In this document: positions 25,498-35,316 of the stretch, piece after piece
How the letters are laid out: each line of letters starts with the position of its first letter
Position numbering within the stretch: position 1 is the stretch's first letter
Source: Pseudomonas baetica
Lineage (GTDB): Bacteria; Pseudomonadota; Gammaproteobacteria; Pseudomonadales; Pseudomonadaceae
DNA length: 64,000 nt
Direction: 5' to 3'
NCBI RefSeq assembly: GCF_019733355.1
Contig: NZ_JAIHLQ010000024.1
Span: 1-64,000, forward strand
Notes under the pieces: model-generated
Told to the model about the DNA's origin: nothing
The model's database searches: none
The model's input: the letters and a program-made list of their open reading frames with translations, nothing else
Position numbers and translations under genes: made by a program

Positions 25498-26684
25498 GCC
25501 GCCCGCAACAGATCACTGTTTTGGGGGCGACCGGCTCGATTGGTCTGAGCACCCTTGATGTTATTGCGCGTCACCCTGAGCGCTATCAGGTTTTCGCATT
25601 GAGCGGTTTTACTCGCCTGAGTGAGTTGCTGGCCTTGTGCATACGGCATGTGCCGCAATTTGCCGTGGTGCCGGAAGTCGCGGCTGCGCGCGGTTTGCAG
25701 GACGATTTGCGCGCAGCCGGTTTGTCGACGCGTGTGCTTGTGGGGGAGGAGGGCTTGTGTCAGGTCGCTTCTGCTCCGGAAGTCGACGCGGTGATGGCGG
25801 CGATCGTTGGCGCGGCGGGCCTGCGTCCGACTCTGGCGGCAGTCGAAGCCGGCAAGAAGATCCTTTTGGCCAATAAAGAGGCGCTGGTAATGTCCGGCGC
25901 CCTGTTTATGCAGGCGGTACGCCAAAGCGGTTCTGTGCTGCTGCCGATCGACAGCGAGCACAACGCGATTTTCCAGTGTATGCCACAGGATTTTGCTCGC
26001 GGATTGAGCTCTGTCGGTGTTCGCCGGATTTTGCTTACAGCCTCTGGTGGTCCGTTCCGACAGACGCCGATGAGTGAATTGGCGCACGTTTCACCTGAGC
26101 AAGCGTGTGCCCACCCGAACTGGTCCATGGGGCGCAAGATCTCAGTAGACTCGGCCAGCATGATGAATAAAGGCCTTGAGCTGATCGAGGCTTGCTGGCT
26201 GTTTGATGCAAAGCCGTCGCAAGTCGAGGTGGTGATCCACCCGCAGAGCGTGATTCACTCGCTGGTCGACTATGTTGATGGCTCGGTACTGGCGCAATTG
26301 GGTAACCCCGACATGCGCACACCGATCGCCAATGCTCTGGCCTGGCCGGAACGCATTGACTCCGGTGTGGCGCCGCTGGATCTGTTTGCAGTTGCGCGCC
26401 TGGACTTCGAGGCGCCGGATGAGCAGCGCTTCCCTTGTCTGCGTCTGGCGCGTCAAGCGGCCGAAGCAGGCGACAGCGCACCGGCGATGCTCAATGCGGC
26501 CAACGAAGTGGCGGTGGCGGCGTTTCTCGACGGACGAATCCGTTACCTGGAAATCGCGAGTATCATCGAACAGGTGTTGAACCTCGAACCGGTCGTAGCA
26601 CTGGATGATCTCGACGCCGTGTTTACGGCAGACGCCAGGGCGCGAGTTCTGACTGAGCAGTGGTTGAAGCGTCACGATCGATAG
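25494..26684 (+). CDS. dxr: 1-deoxy-D-xylulose-5-phosphate reductoisomerase
   Basis: Dxr (IspC) converts DXP to MEP with NADPH, the first committed step of the MEP isoprenoid pathway. The 396-residue protein starts at a GTG at 25494 that overlaps the cdsA stop (GTGA), an efficient coupling arrangement. The longer frame upstream would lie inside cdsA. It shows the NADPH loop GATGSIG near residue 10 and the metal/substrate segment SEHNAIFQ. ispD and ispF of the same pathway are also in this window. Confidence 0.96.
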   Translation: MSRPQQITVLGATGSIGLSTLDVIARHPERYQVFALSGFTRLSELLALCIRHVPQFAVVPEVAAARGLQDDLRAAGLSTRVLVGEEGLCQVASAPEVDAVMAAIVGAAGLRPTLAAVEAGKKILLANKEALVMSGALFMQAVRQSGSVLLPIDSEHNAIFQCMPQDFARGLSSVGVRRILLTASGGPFRQTPMSELAHVSPEQACAHPNWSMGRKISVDSASMMNKGLELIEACWLFDAKPSQVEVVIHPQSVIHSLVDYVDGSVLAQLGNPDMRTPIANALAWPERIDSGVAPLDLFAVARLDFEAPDEQRFPCLRLARQAAEAGDSAPAMLNAANEVAVAAFLDGRIRYLEIASIIEQVLNLEPVVALDDLDAVFTADARARVLTEQWLKRHDR

Positions 26685-26738
26685 AATTTGAAACACAATG
26701 GCGTCACGCGGCACTGAACAGGATTGCGGAGAAAATAG

Positions 26739-28091
26739 ATGAGCGCGCTCTATATGATTGCCGGCACCCTGATCGCCTTGGGTGTGCTGGTCACCTTTCA
26801 CGAATTCGGCCACTTCTGGGTCGCGCGTCGCTGTGGCGTCAAGGTTCTGCGCTTTTCCGTAGGCTTCGGCATGCCTCTGCTGCGCTGGCACGACAAGCAG
26901 GGTACTGAGTTCGTCATCGCCGCGATTCCACTGGGTGGCTACGTCAAGATGCTCGACGAGCGTGAGGGCGAAGTGCCGGTTGATCAACTGGATCACTCGT
27001 TTAACCGCAAATCGGTTCGTCAGCGTATCGCCATTGTTGCCGCCGGCCCTATCGCCAACTTCCTTTTGGCCCTGGTGTTTTTCTGGGTGTTGGCCATGCT
27101 CGGTAGCGAGCAGGTACGCCCAGTCATCGGTGCGGTCGAGTCCGGCAGCATCGCCGCCAAGGCTGGTCTGGGTGCGGGTCAGGAGATCGTCGCCATTGAT
27201 GGTGAGCCGACCACCGGTTGGGCAGCCGTCAACTTGCAGTTGGTGCGTCGGCTGGGTGAAAGCGGTTCGTTGCAGTTGCTGGTGCGTGAGCAGGGCTCTA
27301 CCGCGGACTCTCCACGCGAGTTGATGCTGGATCACTGGCTGCAGGGTGCTGATGAGCCGGATCCGATTCGCTCGTTGGGTATTCGTCCGTGGCGTCCGGC
27401 CTTGGCGCCTGTGCTTGCCGAGCTTGATCCAAAAGGTCCTGCTCAGGCGGCTGGCCTGAAAACCGGTGATCGCCTTCTGTCTCTGGATGGTCAGGCGCTT
27501 AATGACTGGCAGCAAGTGGTTGATACCGTTCGTACGCGTCCTGATACCAAAATCATGCTGCGTATCGAGCGCGATGGTGCTCAAATCGACGTCCCGGTCA
27601 CCTTGGCGGCGCGCGGTGAAAGCAAGTCGCCAAGCGGTTATCTGGGGGCGGGTGTGAAAGCAGTCGACTGGCCACCGGAAATGATCCGTGAAGTCAGTTA
27701 TGGGCCGCTGGCCGCGATTGGCGAGGGCGCCCATCGTACTTGGACCATGAGCATTCTGACGCTGGACTCACTCAAGAAAATGCTGTTCGGCGAGCTCTCG
27801 GTAAAAAACTTGAGTGGACCGATAACCATTGCTAAAGTGGCGGGCGCTTCTGCCCAGTCGGGCGTCGCTGATTTCCTGAATTTCCTTGCTTATCTGAGTA
27901 TTAGCCTGGGAGTTCTGAATTTGCTGCCCATCCCTGTACTGGATGGGGGGCATTTGTTGTTTTATCTGATCGAGTGGGCGCGTGGTCGTCCCTTGTCGGA
28001 TCGGGTGCAAGGTTGGGGGATACAGATCGGTATCAGTTTGGTGGTCGGGGTGATGTTGCTTGCTCTGGTCAACGATCTGGGTCGACTGTAA
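26739..28091 (+). CDS. rseP: Site-2 intramembrane protease RseP (MucP)
   Basis: RseP cuts the anti-sigma factor (RseA in E. coli, MucA in pseudomonads) within the membrane, releasing AlgU/RpoE after envelope stress. The 450-residue protein has the zinc motif HEFGH at residues 21-25 in the first membrane helix and two tandem periplasmic PDZ domains (about 110-200 and 205-300). The third zinc ligand motif is in the C-terminal helix (LDGGHL). Its neighbours bamA and skp are themselves typical members of envelope-stress regulons. Confidence 0.96.
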   Translation: MSALYMIAGTLIALGVLVTFHEFGHFWVARRCGVKVLRFSVGFGMPLLRWHDKQGTEFVIAAIPLGGYVKMLDEREGEVPVDQLDHSFNRKSVRQRIAIVAAGPIANFLLALVFFWVLAMLGSEQVRPVIGAVESGSIAAKAGLGAGQEIVAIDGEPTTGWAAVNLQLVRRLGESGSLQLLVREQGSTADSPRELMLDHWLQGADEPDPIRSLGIRPWRPALAPVLAELDPKGPAQAAGLKTGDRLLSLDGQALNDWQQVVDTVRTRPDTKIMLRIERDGAQIDVPVTLAARGESKSPSGYLGAGVKAVDWPPEMIREVSYGPLAAIGEGAHRTWTMSILTLDSLKKMLFGELSVKNLSGPITIAKVAGASAQSGVADFLNFLAYLSISLGVLNLLPIPVLDGGHLLFYLIEWARGRPLSDRVQGWGIQIGISLVVGVMLLALVNDLGRL

Positions 28092-28111
28092 CGCTTCGCT
28101 GAATTGCGAAT

Positions 28112-28135
28112 CTGCCGCATTTTGCGGCAGTTTGT
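28112..28135 (+). terminator. Weak terminator-like hairpin between rseP and bamA
   Basis: CTGCCGCATTTTGCGGCAG (28112-28130) is followed by TTTGT. The U tract is broken, so this is more likely a partial terminator or processing site within the operon than a full stop. Confidence 0.45.
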
Positions 28136-28165
28136 TTATTGCCAGTTGGAATAAGAAAGGACTTC

Positions 28166-30541
28166 ATGAAACGTCTGCTGCTAACTGCGGTTCTCACCGT
28201 ATTGATGATCGCCGAAGTTCACGCCGAGTCCTTCACTATCTCTGATATTCGCGTCAATGGCCTCCAGCGGGTCTCCGCGGGTAGCGTCTTTGGTGCCTTG
28301 CCGTTGAACGTCGGCGAGCAGGCGGATGATCGTCGCCTGGTGGAATCCACTCGTGCGTTGTTCAAAACCGGTTTCTTTCAAGATATCCAGCTGGGCCGCG
28401 AAGGCAACGTTCTGGTAATCACGGTTGTTGAGCGTCCATCTGTCGCCAGTATCGAGATCGAAGGTAACAAAGCGATCTCTACTGAAGACTTGATGAAAGG
28501 CCTCAAGCAATCCGGTCTGGCCGAAGGCGAGATCTTCCAGCGTGCCACCCTCGAAGGTGTCCGTAACGAACTGCAACGCCAGTACGTCGCGCAAGGCCGT
28601 TACTCGGCTACCGTCGATACCGAAGTGGTATCGCAGCCGCGTAACCGTGTCGGCCTGAAGGTGAACATCAACGAAGGCACCGTTGCTGCCATTCAGCACA
28701 TCAACGTGGTAGGCAACACGGTTTTCCCCGAGGAAGACCTGACCGACCTGTTCGAGCTGAAAACCACCAACTGGCTGTCGTTCTTCAAGAACGATGACAA
28801 GTATGCCCGTGAAAAGCTGTCTGGTGACCTGGAGCGTCTGCGTTCCTACTACCTGGATCGCGGCTATATCAATATGGATATTGCTTCGACCCAGGTGTCC
28901 ATCACTCCGGACAAGAAGCATGTCTACATCACGGTCAACGTGACTGAAGGCGAGAAATACACCGTTCGTGACGTCAAACTCAGCGGTGATCTCAAAGTAC
29001 CTGAAGATCAGATCAAGTCCTTGTTGCTGGTGCAGAAGGGCCAGGTGTTCTCGCGCAAGCTGATGACCACTACTTCTGAACTGATCACGCGTCGTCTGGG
29101 TAACGAGGGTTATACCTTCGCCAACGTCAACGGCGTGCCTCAGCCGCACGACGATGATCACACCGTAGACATCCTGTTTGCTGTCGATCCGGGCAAGCGT
29201 GCCTACGTCAACCGCATCAACTTCCGTGGCAACACCAAGTCCGAAGATGAAGTGCTGCGTCGCGAAATGCGTCAAATGGAAGGTGGCTGGGCTTCGACCT
29301 ACCTGATCGACCAATCCAAGACCCGTCTTGAGCGTCTGGGCTTCTTCAAGGAAGTCAACGTCGAAACTCCGGCTGTTCCGGGTGTCGACGACCAGGTTGA
29401 CGTGAACTACAGCGTTGAAGAGCAGGCTTCCGGTTCGATTACCGCCAGCGTCGGTTTCGCCCAGAGCGCCGGTTTGATCCTCGGTGGTTCGATTACCCAG
29501 AACAACTTCCTCGGTACCGGTAACCGCGTCAGCGTCGGTCTGACTCGAAGCGAATACCAGAGCCGCTACAACTTCGGCTACGTTGACCCCTACTGGACCG
29601 CCGATGGCGTGAGCCTGGGTTACAACGCGTTCTATCGCACAACCGACTACGCTGAACTCGATGCCGATATTTCTAGCTATTCCGTAGACAGCCTGGGTGC
29701 GGGTGTTAACGTTGGTTACCCGATCAGCGAGACTTCGCGACTGACCTTCGGTCTGTCTGCCCAGCAAGACAAGATCAAGACCGGCAAATACACCGTTGAC
29801 GAAATTTTCGACTTCGTTAACAAGGAAGGCGACAACTACCTGAACTTCAAGGCGTCGGCCGGCTGGTCCGAGTCGACCCTGAACAAAGGTGTACTGCCAA
29901 CCCGTGGCCGTTCCCAGAGCCTCACCCTGGAAACCACCATTCCGGGCAGCGACCTTGCATTCTACAAGCTTGACTACCGTGGTCAGCTGTTCCAGCCGAT
30001 CAGCGAAAACTACACTTTGCGTCTGCACACCGAACTGGGTTATGGCGACGGTTATGGTTCCACAGATGGCTTGCCGTTCTATGAAAACTACTATGCTGGT
30101 GGTTTCAACTCAGTTCGTGGCTTCAAGGACAGCACCCTCGGCCCGCGTAGTACACCAAGTTCGGGTAACAACCCGGGTACTGCGAAAGATCCGGACCAAG
30201 ACCCGCTGCCGTTCGGTGGCAATGTCTTGATCCAGGGTGGTGTGGAGGTTCTGTTCCCGCTGCCATTCGTCAAGGATCAGCGTTCCCTGCGTACTTCGGT
30301 ATTCTGGGACGTGGGTAACGTTTTCGATTCGCAGTGCAAGGACACCACCAACGCAAACGGCACTTCGTCTAACACCAAGTGCAACGACATCAGTCTGAGC
30401 AACATGGCCAGTTCCGTCGGTGTTGGCGTGACCTGGGTTACCGCGCTGGGTCCTCTGAGTTTTGCTCTGGCCATGCCGGTCAAAAAACCGGATAACGCTG
30501 AAACTCAAGTGTTCCAATTCTCCCTCGGCCAGACGTTCTAA
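28166..30541 (+). CDS. bamA: Outer-membrane protein assembly factor BamA
   Basis: BamA is the core of the BAM complex that inserts beta-barrel proteins. The 791-residue precursor has a signal peptide cut around residues 20-22 (AEVHA-ES), then five periplasmic POTRA domains (about 23-420) and a 16-strand beta barrel. The conserved VRGF of loop 6 lies in FNSVRGFKDS, and the protein ends in an aromatic barrel signal (QTF). The start at 28166 follows AGAAAGGAC. A longer in-frame start at 28139 would spoil the signal peptide. Confidence 0.97.
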   Translation: MKRLLLTAVLTVLMIAEVHAESFTISDIRVNGLQRVSAGSVFGALPLNVGEQADDRRLVESTRALFKTGFFQDIQLGREGNVLVITVVERPSVASIEIEGNKAISTEDLMKGLKQSGLAEGEIFQRATLEGVRNELQRQYVAQGRYSATVDTEVVSQPRNRVGLKVNINEGTVAAIQHINVVGNTVFPEEDLTDLFELKTTNWLSFFKNDDKYAREKLSGDLERLRSYYLDRGYINMDIASTQVSITPDKKHVYITVNVTEGEKYTVRDVKLSGDLKVPEDQIKSLLLVQKGQVFSRKLMTTTSELITRRLGNEGYTFANVNGVPQPHDDDHTVDILFAVDPGKRAYVNRINFRGNTKSEDEVLRREMRQMEGGWASTYLIDQSKTRLERLGFFKEVNVETPAVPGVDDQVDVNYSVEEQASGSITASVGFAQSAGLILGGSITQNNFLGTGNRVSVGLTRSEYQSRYNFGYVDPYWTADGVSLGYNAFYRTTDYAELDADISSYSVDSLGAGVNVGYPISETSRLTFGLSAQQDKIKTGKYTVDEIFDFVNKEGDNYLNFKASAGWSESTLNKGVLPTRGRSQSLTLETTIPGSDLAFYKLDYRGQLFQPISENYTLRLHTELGYGDGYGSTDGLPFYENYYAGGFNSVRGFKDSTLGPRSTPSSGNNPGTAKDPDQDPLPFGGNVLIQGGVEVLFPLPFVKDQRSLRTSVFWDVGNVFDSQCKDTTNANGTSSNTKCNDISLSNMASSVGVGVTWVTALGPLSFALAMPVKKPDNAETQVFQFSLGQTF

Positions 30542-30586
30542 GCGTCTGACCCAAGATAACGACAATGGATTTTGTAGGAGTGCATC

Positions 30587-31090
30587 GTGCGTAAGTTGAC
30601 TCAATTGGTTCTCCTGGCCTCCGTACTGGTGGCAGGCCCGGCATTCGCCGACATGAAAATTGCCGTTCTGAACTATCAGATGGCCTTGCTGGAATCGGAC
30701 GCGGCCAAGAAATACGCTGTCGATGCGGAGAAGAAGTTCGGTCCTCAACTGACCAAGCTGAAAACTCTGGAAAGCAGCGCCAAGGGCATTCAGGATCGTC
30801 TGATGGCCGGTGGCGACAAGATGCAGCAGGGCGAGCGTGAGCGTCTGGAGCTGGAATTCAAGCAAAAGGCCCGTGATTTCCAGTTCCAGTCCAAGGAACT
30901 GAACGAAGCCAAAGCTGTTGCTGACCGCGAAATGCTCAAGCAACTGAAGCCGAAACTGGATAGCGCAGTGGAAGGCGTCATCAAGAAAGGTGGTTTTGAC
31001 CTGGTGTTCGAGCGTGGCGCAGTGATCGATGTCAAGCCTCAGTACGACATCACGCGCCAGGTTATCGAGCGCATGAATCAGCTGAAGTAA
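30587..31090 (+). CDS. skp: Periplasmic chaperone Skp (OmpH family)
   Basis: Skp is a trimeric periplasmic holdase that carries unfolded outer-membrane proteins to BAM. The 167-residue precursor has a signal peptide ending VAGPAFA (about residue 21) and a long basic coiled-coil segment (about 45-125) that forms the tentacles. The start is GTG at 30587 with TAGGAG 6 bases upstream; no ATG competes. It lies between bamA and lpxD, as in most gammaproteobacteria. Confidence 0.94.
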   Translation: MRKLTQLVLLASVLVAGPAFADMKIAVLNYQMALLESDAAKKYAVDAEKKFGPQLTKLKTLESSAKGIQDRLMAGGDKMQQGERERLELEFKQKARDFQFQSKELNEAKAVADREMLKQLKPKLDSAVEGVIKKGGFDLVFERGAVIDVKPQYDITRQVIERMNQLK

Positions 31091-31093
31091 CCC

Positions 31094-32149
31094 ATGACCG
31101 TGACTATCAAGCTCGGCCAGTTGGCCGAGTTCCTCGGCGCCACTCTGCGTGGCGATCCGGAGAAGCAAATTACTGGGCTAGCCACTTTACAAGAGGCTGG
31201 CCCAGCTCAGTTGAGCTTTCTGGCAAATCCTCAATATCGAAAATACCTGGCGGGTTCTCAGGCAGCAGCCTTGTTGCTCAAAGAAGCCGACGCAGAAGGT
31301 TTTGCCGGTAATGCAGTGGTGGTGCCAGATCCTTATCTGGCTTATGCACGTATCTCTCACTTGTTCGATCCCAAACCGAAAGCTACCGCGGGTATCCATC
31401 CCTCGGCAGTCATCGCTGACGACGCTGTGGTTGATCCAACCGCCAGCATCGGTCCCTTCGTGGTGATTGAGGCGGGTGCACGGATTGGTTCGCGAGTCAC
31501 GCTGGGCGCCCATTGCGTCGTCGGTGCCCGCAGTGAAATCGGCGAGGGCGGTTGGCTCGCTCCGCGTGTCACGCTGTATCACGATGTGCACATCGGCAAG
31601 CGTGTGGTTATCCAGTCCGGTGCCGTGCTCGGTGGTGAAGGCTTCGGCTTCGCCAATGAGAAAGGTATCTGGCAGAAAATTGCCCAGATCGGTGGTGTGA
31701 CCATCGGCGACGATGTGGAGATCGGGGTGAATACCGCCATCGACCGCGGCGCGTTGGCCGATACCGTGATCGGCAATGGCGTGAAACTCGACAACCAGAT
31801 CCAGATTGCCCACAACGTCCAGGTCGGTGATCACACTGCCATGGCCGCGTGCGTCGGGATCTCCGGCAGCACCAAAATCGGCAAGCACTGCATGCTGGCC
31901 GGGGGTGTCGGTCTGGTCGGCCACATTGATATTTGTGACAACGTTTTCCTGACCGGGATGACCATGGTGACGCACTCGATTACCGAGCCAGGCGCCTATT
32001 CTTCCGGCACAGCCATGCAACCGGCTGCAGAATGGCGCAAAAGTGCGGCACGCATCCGTCAGCTCGATGACATCGCGCGACGTTTTAAACAGCTGGAAAA
32101 GCGCGTAGGGGAAGTGACCCCTGACGGCAATGCTTCATCAGATGGCTGA
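31094..32149 (+). CDS. lpxD: UDP-3-O-(3-hydroxyacyl)glucosamine N-acyltransferase
   Basis: LpxD adds the N-linked hydroxyacyl chain in lipid A synthesis, its third step. The 351-residue protein has an N-terminal uridine-binding domain and a left-handed beta helix of hexapeptide repeats (VGARSEIGEG, IGDDVEIGVNT). The catalytic His lies in IQIAHNVQVG, and a short C-terminal helix ends the protein. It begins 3 bases after the skp stop. Confidence 0.96.
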   Translation: MTVTIKLGQLAEFLGATLRGDPEKQITGLATLQEAGPAQLSFLANPQYRKYLAGSQAAALLLKEADAEGFAGNAVVVPDPYLAYARISHLFDPKPKATAGIHPSAVIADDAVVDPTASIGPFVVIEAGARIGSRVTLGAHCVVGARSEIGEGGWLAPRVTLYHDVHIGKRVVIQSGAVLGGEGFGFANEKGIWQKIAQIGGVTIGDDVEIGVNTAIDRGALADTVIGNGVKLDNQIQIAHNVQVGDHTAMAACVGISGSTKIGKHCMLAGGVGLVGHIDICDNVFLTGMTMVTHSITEPGAYSSGTAMQPAAEWRKSAARIRQLDDIARRFKQLEKRVGEVTPDGNASSDG

Positions 32150-32255
32150 TACCATTTCCATATCAAGTGTGCACAGCCTCTAGACTGCCTCCTTGATTTG
32201 CTAGAGGAGTGCGCGTCAGTCGCGCTCCCAATCTTTACATAGGCTTCCCCCCGAA

Positions 32256-32696
32256 ATGATGGACATCAACGAGATTCGCGAATACCTGCCTCACCGTTAC
32301 CCGTTCCTGCTGGTGGACCGGGTGGTGGATCTGGACACTGAAGGCAAGCGCATTCGCGCCTACAAGAATGTCAGCATCAATGAACCTTTCTTCAATGGTC
32401 ACTTCCCGGCGCATCCAATCATGCCAGGCGTGCTGATCATCGAAGCGATGGCTCAGGCTGCCGGGATCCTCGGTTTCAAAATGCTCGACGTCAAACCGGC
32501 GGACGGTACCCTTTATTACTTCGTTGGTTCCGACAAGCTGCGTTTCCGCCAGCCGGTCAAGCCTGGCGACCAGTTGATCCTTGAAGCCACGTTCATTAGC
32601 TGTAAACGCAAGATCTGGAAGTTTGAATGCCAGGCTTCGGTCGATGGCAAGCCGGTCTGCTCGGCCGAGATCATCTGCGCGGAACAAAAGGTATGA
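32256..32696 (+). CDS. fabZ: 3-hydroxyacyl-ACP dehydratase FabZ
   Basis: FabZ dehydrates 3-hydroxyacyl-ACPs in fatty-acid elongation and competes with LpxA/LpxD for the same substrates. The 146-residue hot-dog protein has catalytic H49 (NGHFPAHPIMPG) and E63 (LIIEAMAQA). The next codon, ATG at 32259, is a possible alternative start. The stop codon overlaps the lpxA start (ATGA), a coupling that may help balance membrane fatty acid against lipid A. Confidence 0.96.
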   Translation: MMDINEIREYLPHRYPFLLVDRVVDLDTEGKRIRAYKNVSINEPFFNGHFPAHPIMPGVLIIEAMAQAAGILGFKMLDVKPADGTLYYFVGSDKLRFRQPVKPGDQLILEATFISCKRKIWKFECQASVDGKPVCSAEIICAEQKV

Positions 32697-33469
32697 GTTT
32701 GATTGACCCTCGCGCAATCATCGATCCGTCGGCCGTTCTGGCAGACGGCGTCGAGGTCGGCCCTTGGTCGGTCATCGGCGCAGGTGTGGAAATCGGCGAG
32801 GGTACCGTGATCGGGCCGCATGTGATCCTCAAAGGCCCGACACGCATCGGCAAGCACAATCGCATCTACCAGTTTTCCTCGGTAGGCGAAGACACGCCCG
32901 ATCTGAAGTACAAAGGTGAAGAGACCCGGCTGGTGATAGGTGACCACAACGTCATCCGCGAAGGCGTGACGATTCACCGTGGCACCGTGCAGGACCGTTC
33001 GGAAACCACGCTGGGCGATCATAACCTGATCATGGCCTATGCCCACATCGGTCACGACAGTGTCATCGGCAATAACTGCATCCTGGTCAACAACACGGCA
33101 TTGGCCGGCCATGTGCATGTTGACGACTGGGCGATCCTCTCCGGGTTCACCCTGGTTCACCAGTATTGCCACATTGGCGCCCACAGCTTTTCAGGCATGG
33201 GTACTGCGATCGGTAAAGACGTTCCGGCGTTTGTCACCGTGTTTGGCAACCCGGCCGAGGCGCGCAGCATGAACTTCGAAGGCATGCGCCGTCGAGGTTT
33301 CAGCGAAGACGCTATCCACGCATTGCGTCGCGCCTATAAGACCGTTTATCGCCAAGGGCTGACAGTCGAGCAGGCACTGGCTCAACTGGCCGAGCCTGCT
33401 GCCCAGTTCCCGGAAGTCGCGGTGTTTCGCGATTCCATCCAGTCGTCGACACGCGGCATCACCCGCTGA
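32693..33469 (+). CDS. lpxA: UDP-N-acetylglucosamine acyltransferase LpxA
   Basis: LpxA performs the first lipid A step, O-acylation of UDP-GlcNAc. The 258-residue protein is a beta-helix of hexapeptide repeats with catalytic H121 (AHIGHDS). Met169 (FSGMG) occupies the position known as the hydrocarbon ruler in P. aeruginosa LpxA, where Met selects 3-hydroxydecanoyl chains and E. coli has Gly173. A C10 preference is therefore expected here. I start at the ATG overlapping the fabZ stop; the longer frame lies inside fabZ. Confidence 0.96.
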   Translation: MSLIDPRAIIDPSAVLADGVEVGPWSVIGAGVEIGEGTVIGPHVILKGPTRIGKHNRIYQFSSVGEDTPDLKYKGEETRLVIGDHNVIREGVTIHRGTVQDRSETTLGDHNLIMAYAHIGHDSVIGNNCILVNNTALAGHVHVDDWAILSGFTLVHQYCHIGAHSFSGMGTAIGKDVPAFVTVFGNPAEARSMNFEGMRRRGFSEDAIHALRRAYKTVYRQGLTVEQALAQLAEPAAQFPEVAVFRDSIQSSTRGITR

Positions 33470-33471
33470 TC

Positions 33472-34602
33472 ATGGCCAATTTGCGTATTGCGCTGGTGGC
33501 GGGTGAGGCTTCCGGTGATATTTTGGGCGCCGGCCTCATGCGTGCCCTCAAGGCACAGCATCCGTCGGTCGAGTTCATCGGCGTCGGCGGTCCGTTGATG
33601 CAAGCGGAAGGCCTGACTTCATACTTCCCCATGGAGCGGTTGTCGGTCATGGGGCTGGTTGAGGTCCTCGGTCGTTTGCGCGAGTTGCTCAAGCGTCGCA
33701 AAGCGCTGATTGCCACGCTGATTGCCGAAAAACCGGACGCGTTCATCGGTATCGACGCGCCCGACTTCAACCTCAATATCGAACTCAAGCTGCGTCAGGC
33801 CGGGATCAAAACCGTGCATTACGTCAGTCCGTCGGTCTGGGCGTGGCGGCAGAAGCGCGTGCTGAAGATTCGCGAAGGTTGCGATTTGATGCTCACGCTT
33901 TTCCCGTTCGAAGCCAGATTCTACGAAGAGAAAGGCGTGCCGGTGCGCTTCGTCGGTCACTCGCTGGCCGATGCCATTCCGCTGGAGGCTGATCGTGCGG
34001 TTGCGCGTGCCGAGTTGGGATTGCCTGATGGGCCGCTGATCGCGCTGATGCCTGGTAGTCGTGGCGGTGAGGTCGGTCGCCTCGGCGCACTGTTCTTCGA
34101 TACCGCCCAGCGCCTGCGCGCGATGCGTCCGGGTGTGCGCTTTGTCATGCCGTGCGCCAGCCCGGAGCGCCGTTCGCAGCTTGAAGAACTGCTCGCCGGC
34201 CGCGATTTGCCGGTGACCTTGCTCGATGGCAAGTCTCATCTGGCCTTGGCTGCCTGTAACGCCGTATTGATCGCCTCCGGTACGGCAACCCTCGAAGCGT
34301 TGCTGTACAAGAGGCCGATGGTGGTCGCCTATCGTCTGGCGCCGCTGACGTTCTGGATTCTGAAACGCATGGTCAAGAGCCCGTATGTATCGCTGCCAAA
34401 TCTGTTGGCCCAGCGTCTGCTGGTTCCGGAGTTGTTGCAGGATGATGCAACTGTCGAGGCGCTTGCCCAGACCCTGTCGCCCCTGATCGAGGGCGGTGAA
34501 GAGCAGACTCGCGGCTTCGACGAGATTCACCGCACGCTGCGTCTGGATGCATCCAATCAGGCGGCGCATGCCGTCCTTAACCTGATCGGTCAATCACGAT
34601 GA
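33472..34602 (+). CDS. lpxB: Lipid-A-disaccharide synthase LpxB
   Basis: LpxB joins UDP-2,3-diacylglucosamine and lipid X to make the lipid A disaccharide. The 376-residue GT19 enzyme shows the N-terminal GEASGDILGA motif (about residues 10-19), SPSVWAWRQ and the C-terminal SGTATLEALL donor-site segment. It starts 2 bases after lpxA and overlaps rnhB by 4 bases (ATGA). Confidence 0.96.
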   Translation: MANLRIALVAGEASGDILGAGLMRALKAQHPSVEFIGVGGPLMQAEGLTSYFPMERLSVMGLVEVLGRLRELLKRRKALIATLIAEKPDAFIGIDAPDFNLNIELKLRQAGIKTVHYVSPSVWAWRQKRVLKIREGCDLMLTLFPFEARFYEEKGVPVRFVGHSLADAIPLEADRAVARAELGLPDGPLIALMPGSRGGEVGRLGALFFDTAQRLRAMRPGVRFVMPCASPERRSQLEELLAGRDLPVTLLDGKSHLALAACNAVLIASGTATLEALLYKRPMVVAYRLAPLTFWILKRMVKSPYVSLPNLLAQRLLVPELLQDDATVEALAQTLSPLIEGGEEQTRGFDEIHRTLRLDASNQAAHAVLNLIGQSR

Positions 34603-35240
34603 GCAAGACAAGCATGCAAATGGGCCTGGATTTCACTTTGGTCGCCGAAGTTGAAGCGCTGGTCGCCGGCGTCGATGAAGTCGGTCGCGGCCCGTTGTGC
34701 GGTGCAGTGGTGACGGCGGCGGTGATTCTCGATCCGAACCGCCCTATCGTCGGGCTCAACGACTCGAAGAAACTCACCGAAGCCAAGCGCGAAAAGCTTT
34801 ACGACGAGATCATCGAAAAGTCGCTGAGCTGGTGCATCGCTCGCGCCGAGGTCGAAGAAATCGACGAATTGAATATTTTGCACGCGACCATGCTGGCCAT
34901 GCAGCGCGCCGTGTCCGGGCTGCACATCCAGCCGAAACTGGCGATGATTGATGGCAACCGCTGCCCGAAACTGCCGATGCGCTCCGAAGCGGTTGTGAAG
35001 GGCGATAGCAAGGTGCCTGCCATTGCTGCGGCATCGATTCTGGCCAAGGTCAGTCGTGACCGCGAAATGGCTGCGTTCGAACTGATTTACCCGGGTTATG
35101 GCATTGGCGGCCACAAAGGCTATCCGACGCCCGTTCATCTGGAAGCGTTGGCCCGGCTCGGGCCGACCCCGATTCACCGGCGCTCGTTCGCCCCGGTGCG
35201 CCAGGCTTATGAGGCACTGGAAGGTCTGAAGCAGGTTTAG
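34599..35240 (+). CDS. rnhB: Ribonuclease HII
   Basis: RNase HII excises ribonucleotides misincorporated in DNA and cuts RNA in hybrids. The 213-residue protein has the catalytic DEVGRGP segment (D26, E27) and GDSKVPAIAAASILAKV with a further acidic residue. The start overlaps the lpxB stop. Internal ATGs at 34614 and 34620 are possible alternatives. Confidence 0.95.
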   Translation: MSKTSMQMGLDFTLVAEVEALVAGVDEVGRGPLCGAVVTAAVILDPNRPIVGLNDSKKLTEAKREKLYDEIIEKSLSWCIARAEVEEIDELNILHATMLAMQRAVSGLHIQPKLAMIDGNRCPKLPMRSEAVVKGDSKVPAIAAASILAKVSRDREMAAFELIYPGYGIGGHKGYPTPVHLEALARLGPTPIHRRSFAPVRQAYEALEGLKQV

Positions 35241-35316
35241 TCGCAAGGCTGATGTTTTGTTCGAGGCCCGGTACAATCCGCGCCTTGTTGTCTCTATGTA
35301 ACTGGACAGGATCACT

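Noticed and set aside
35249..35277. TACAAT upstream of dnaE as a promoter
   Set aside because: No adequate -35 at 16-18 bases, so the evidence is too thin to list.
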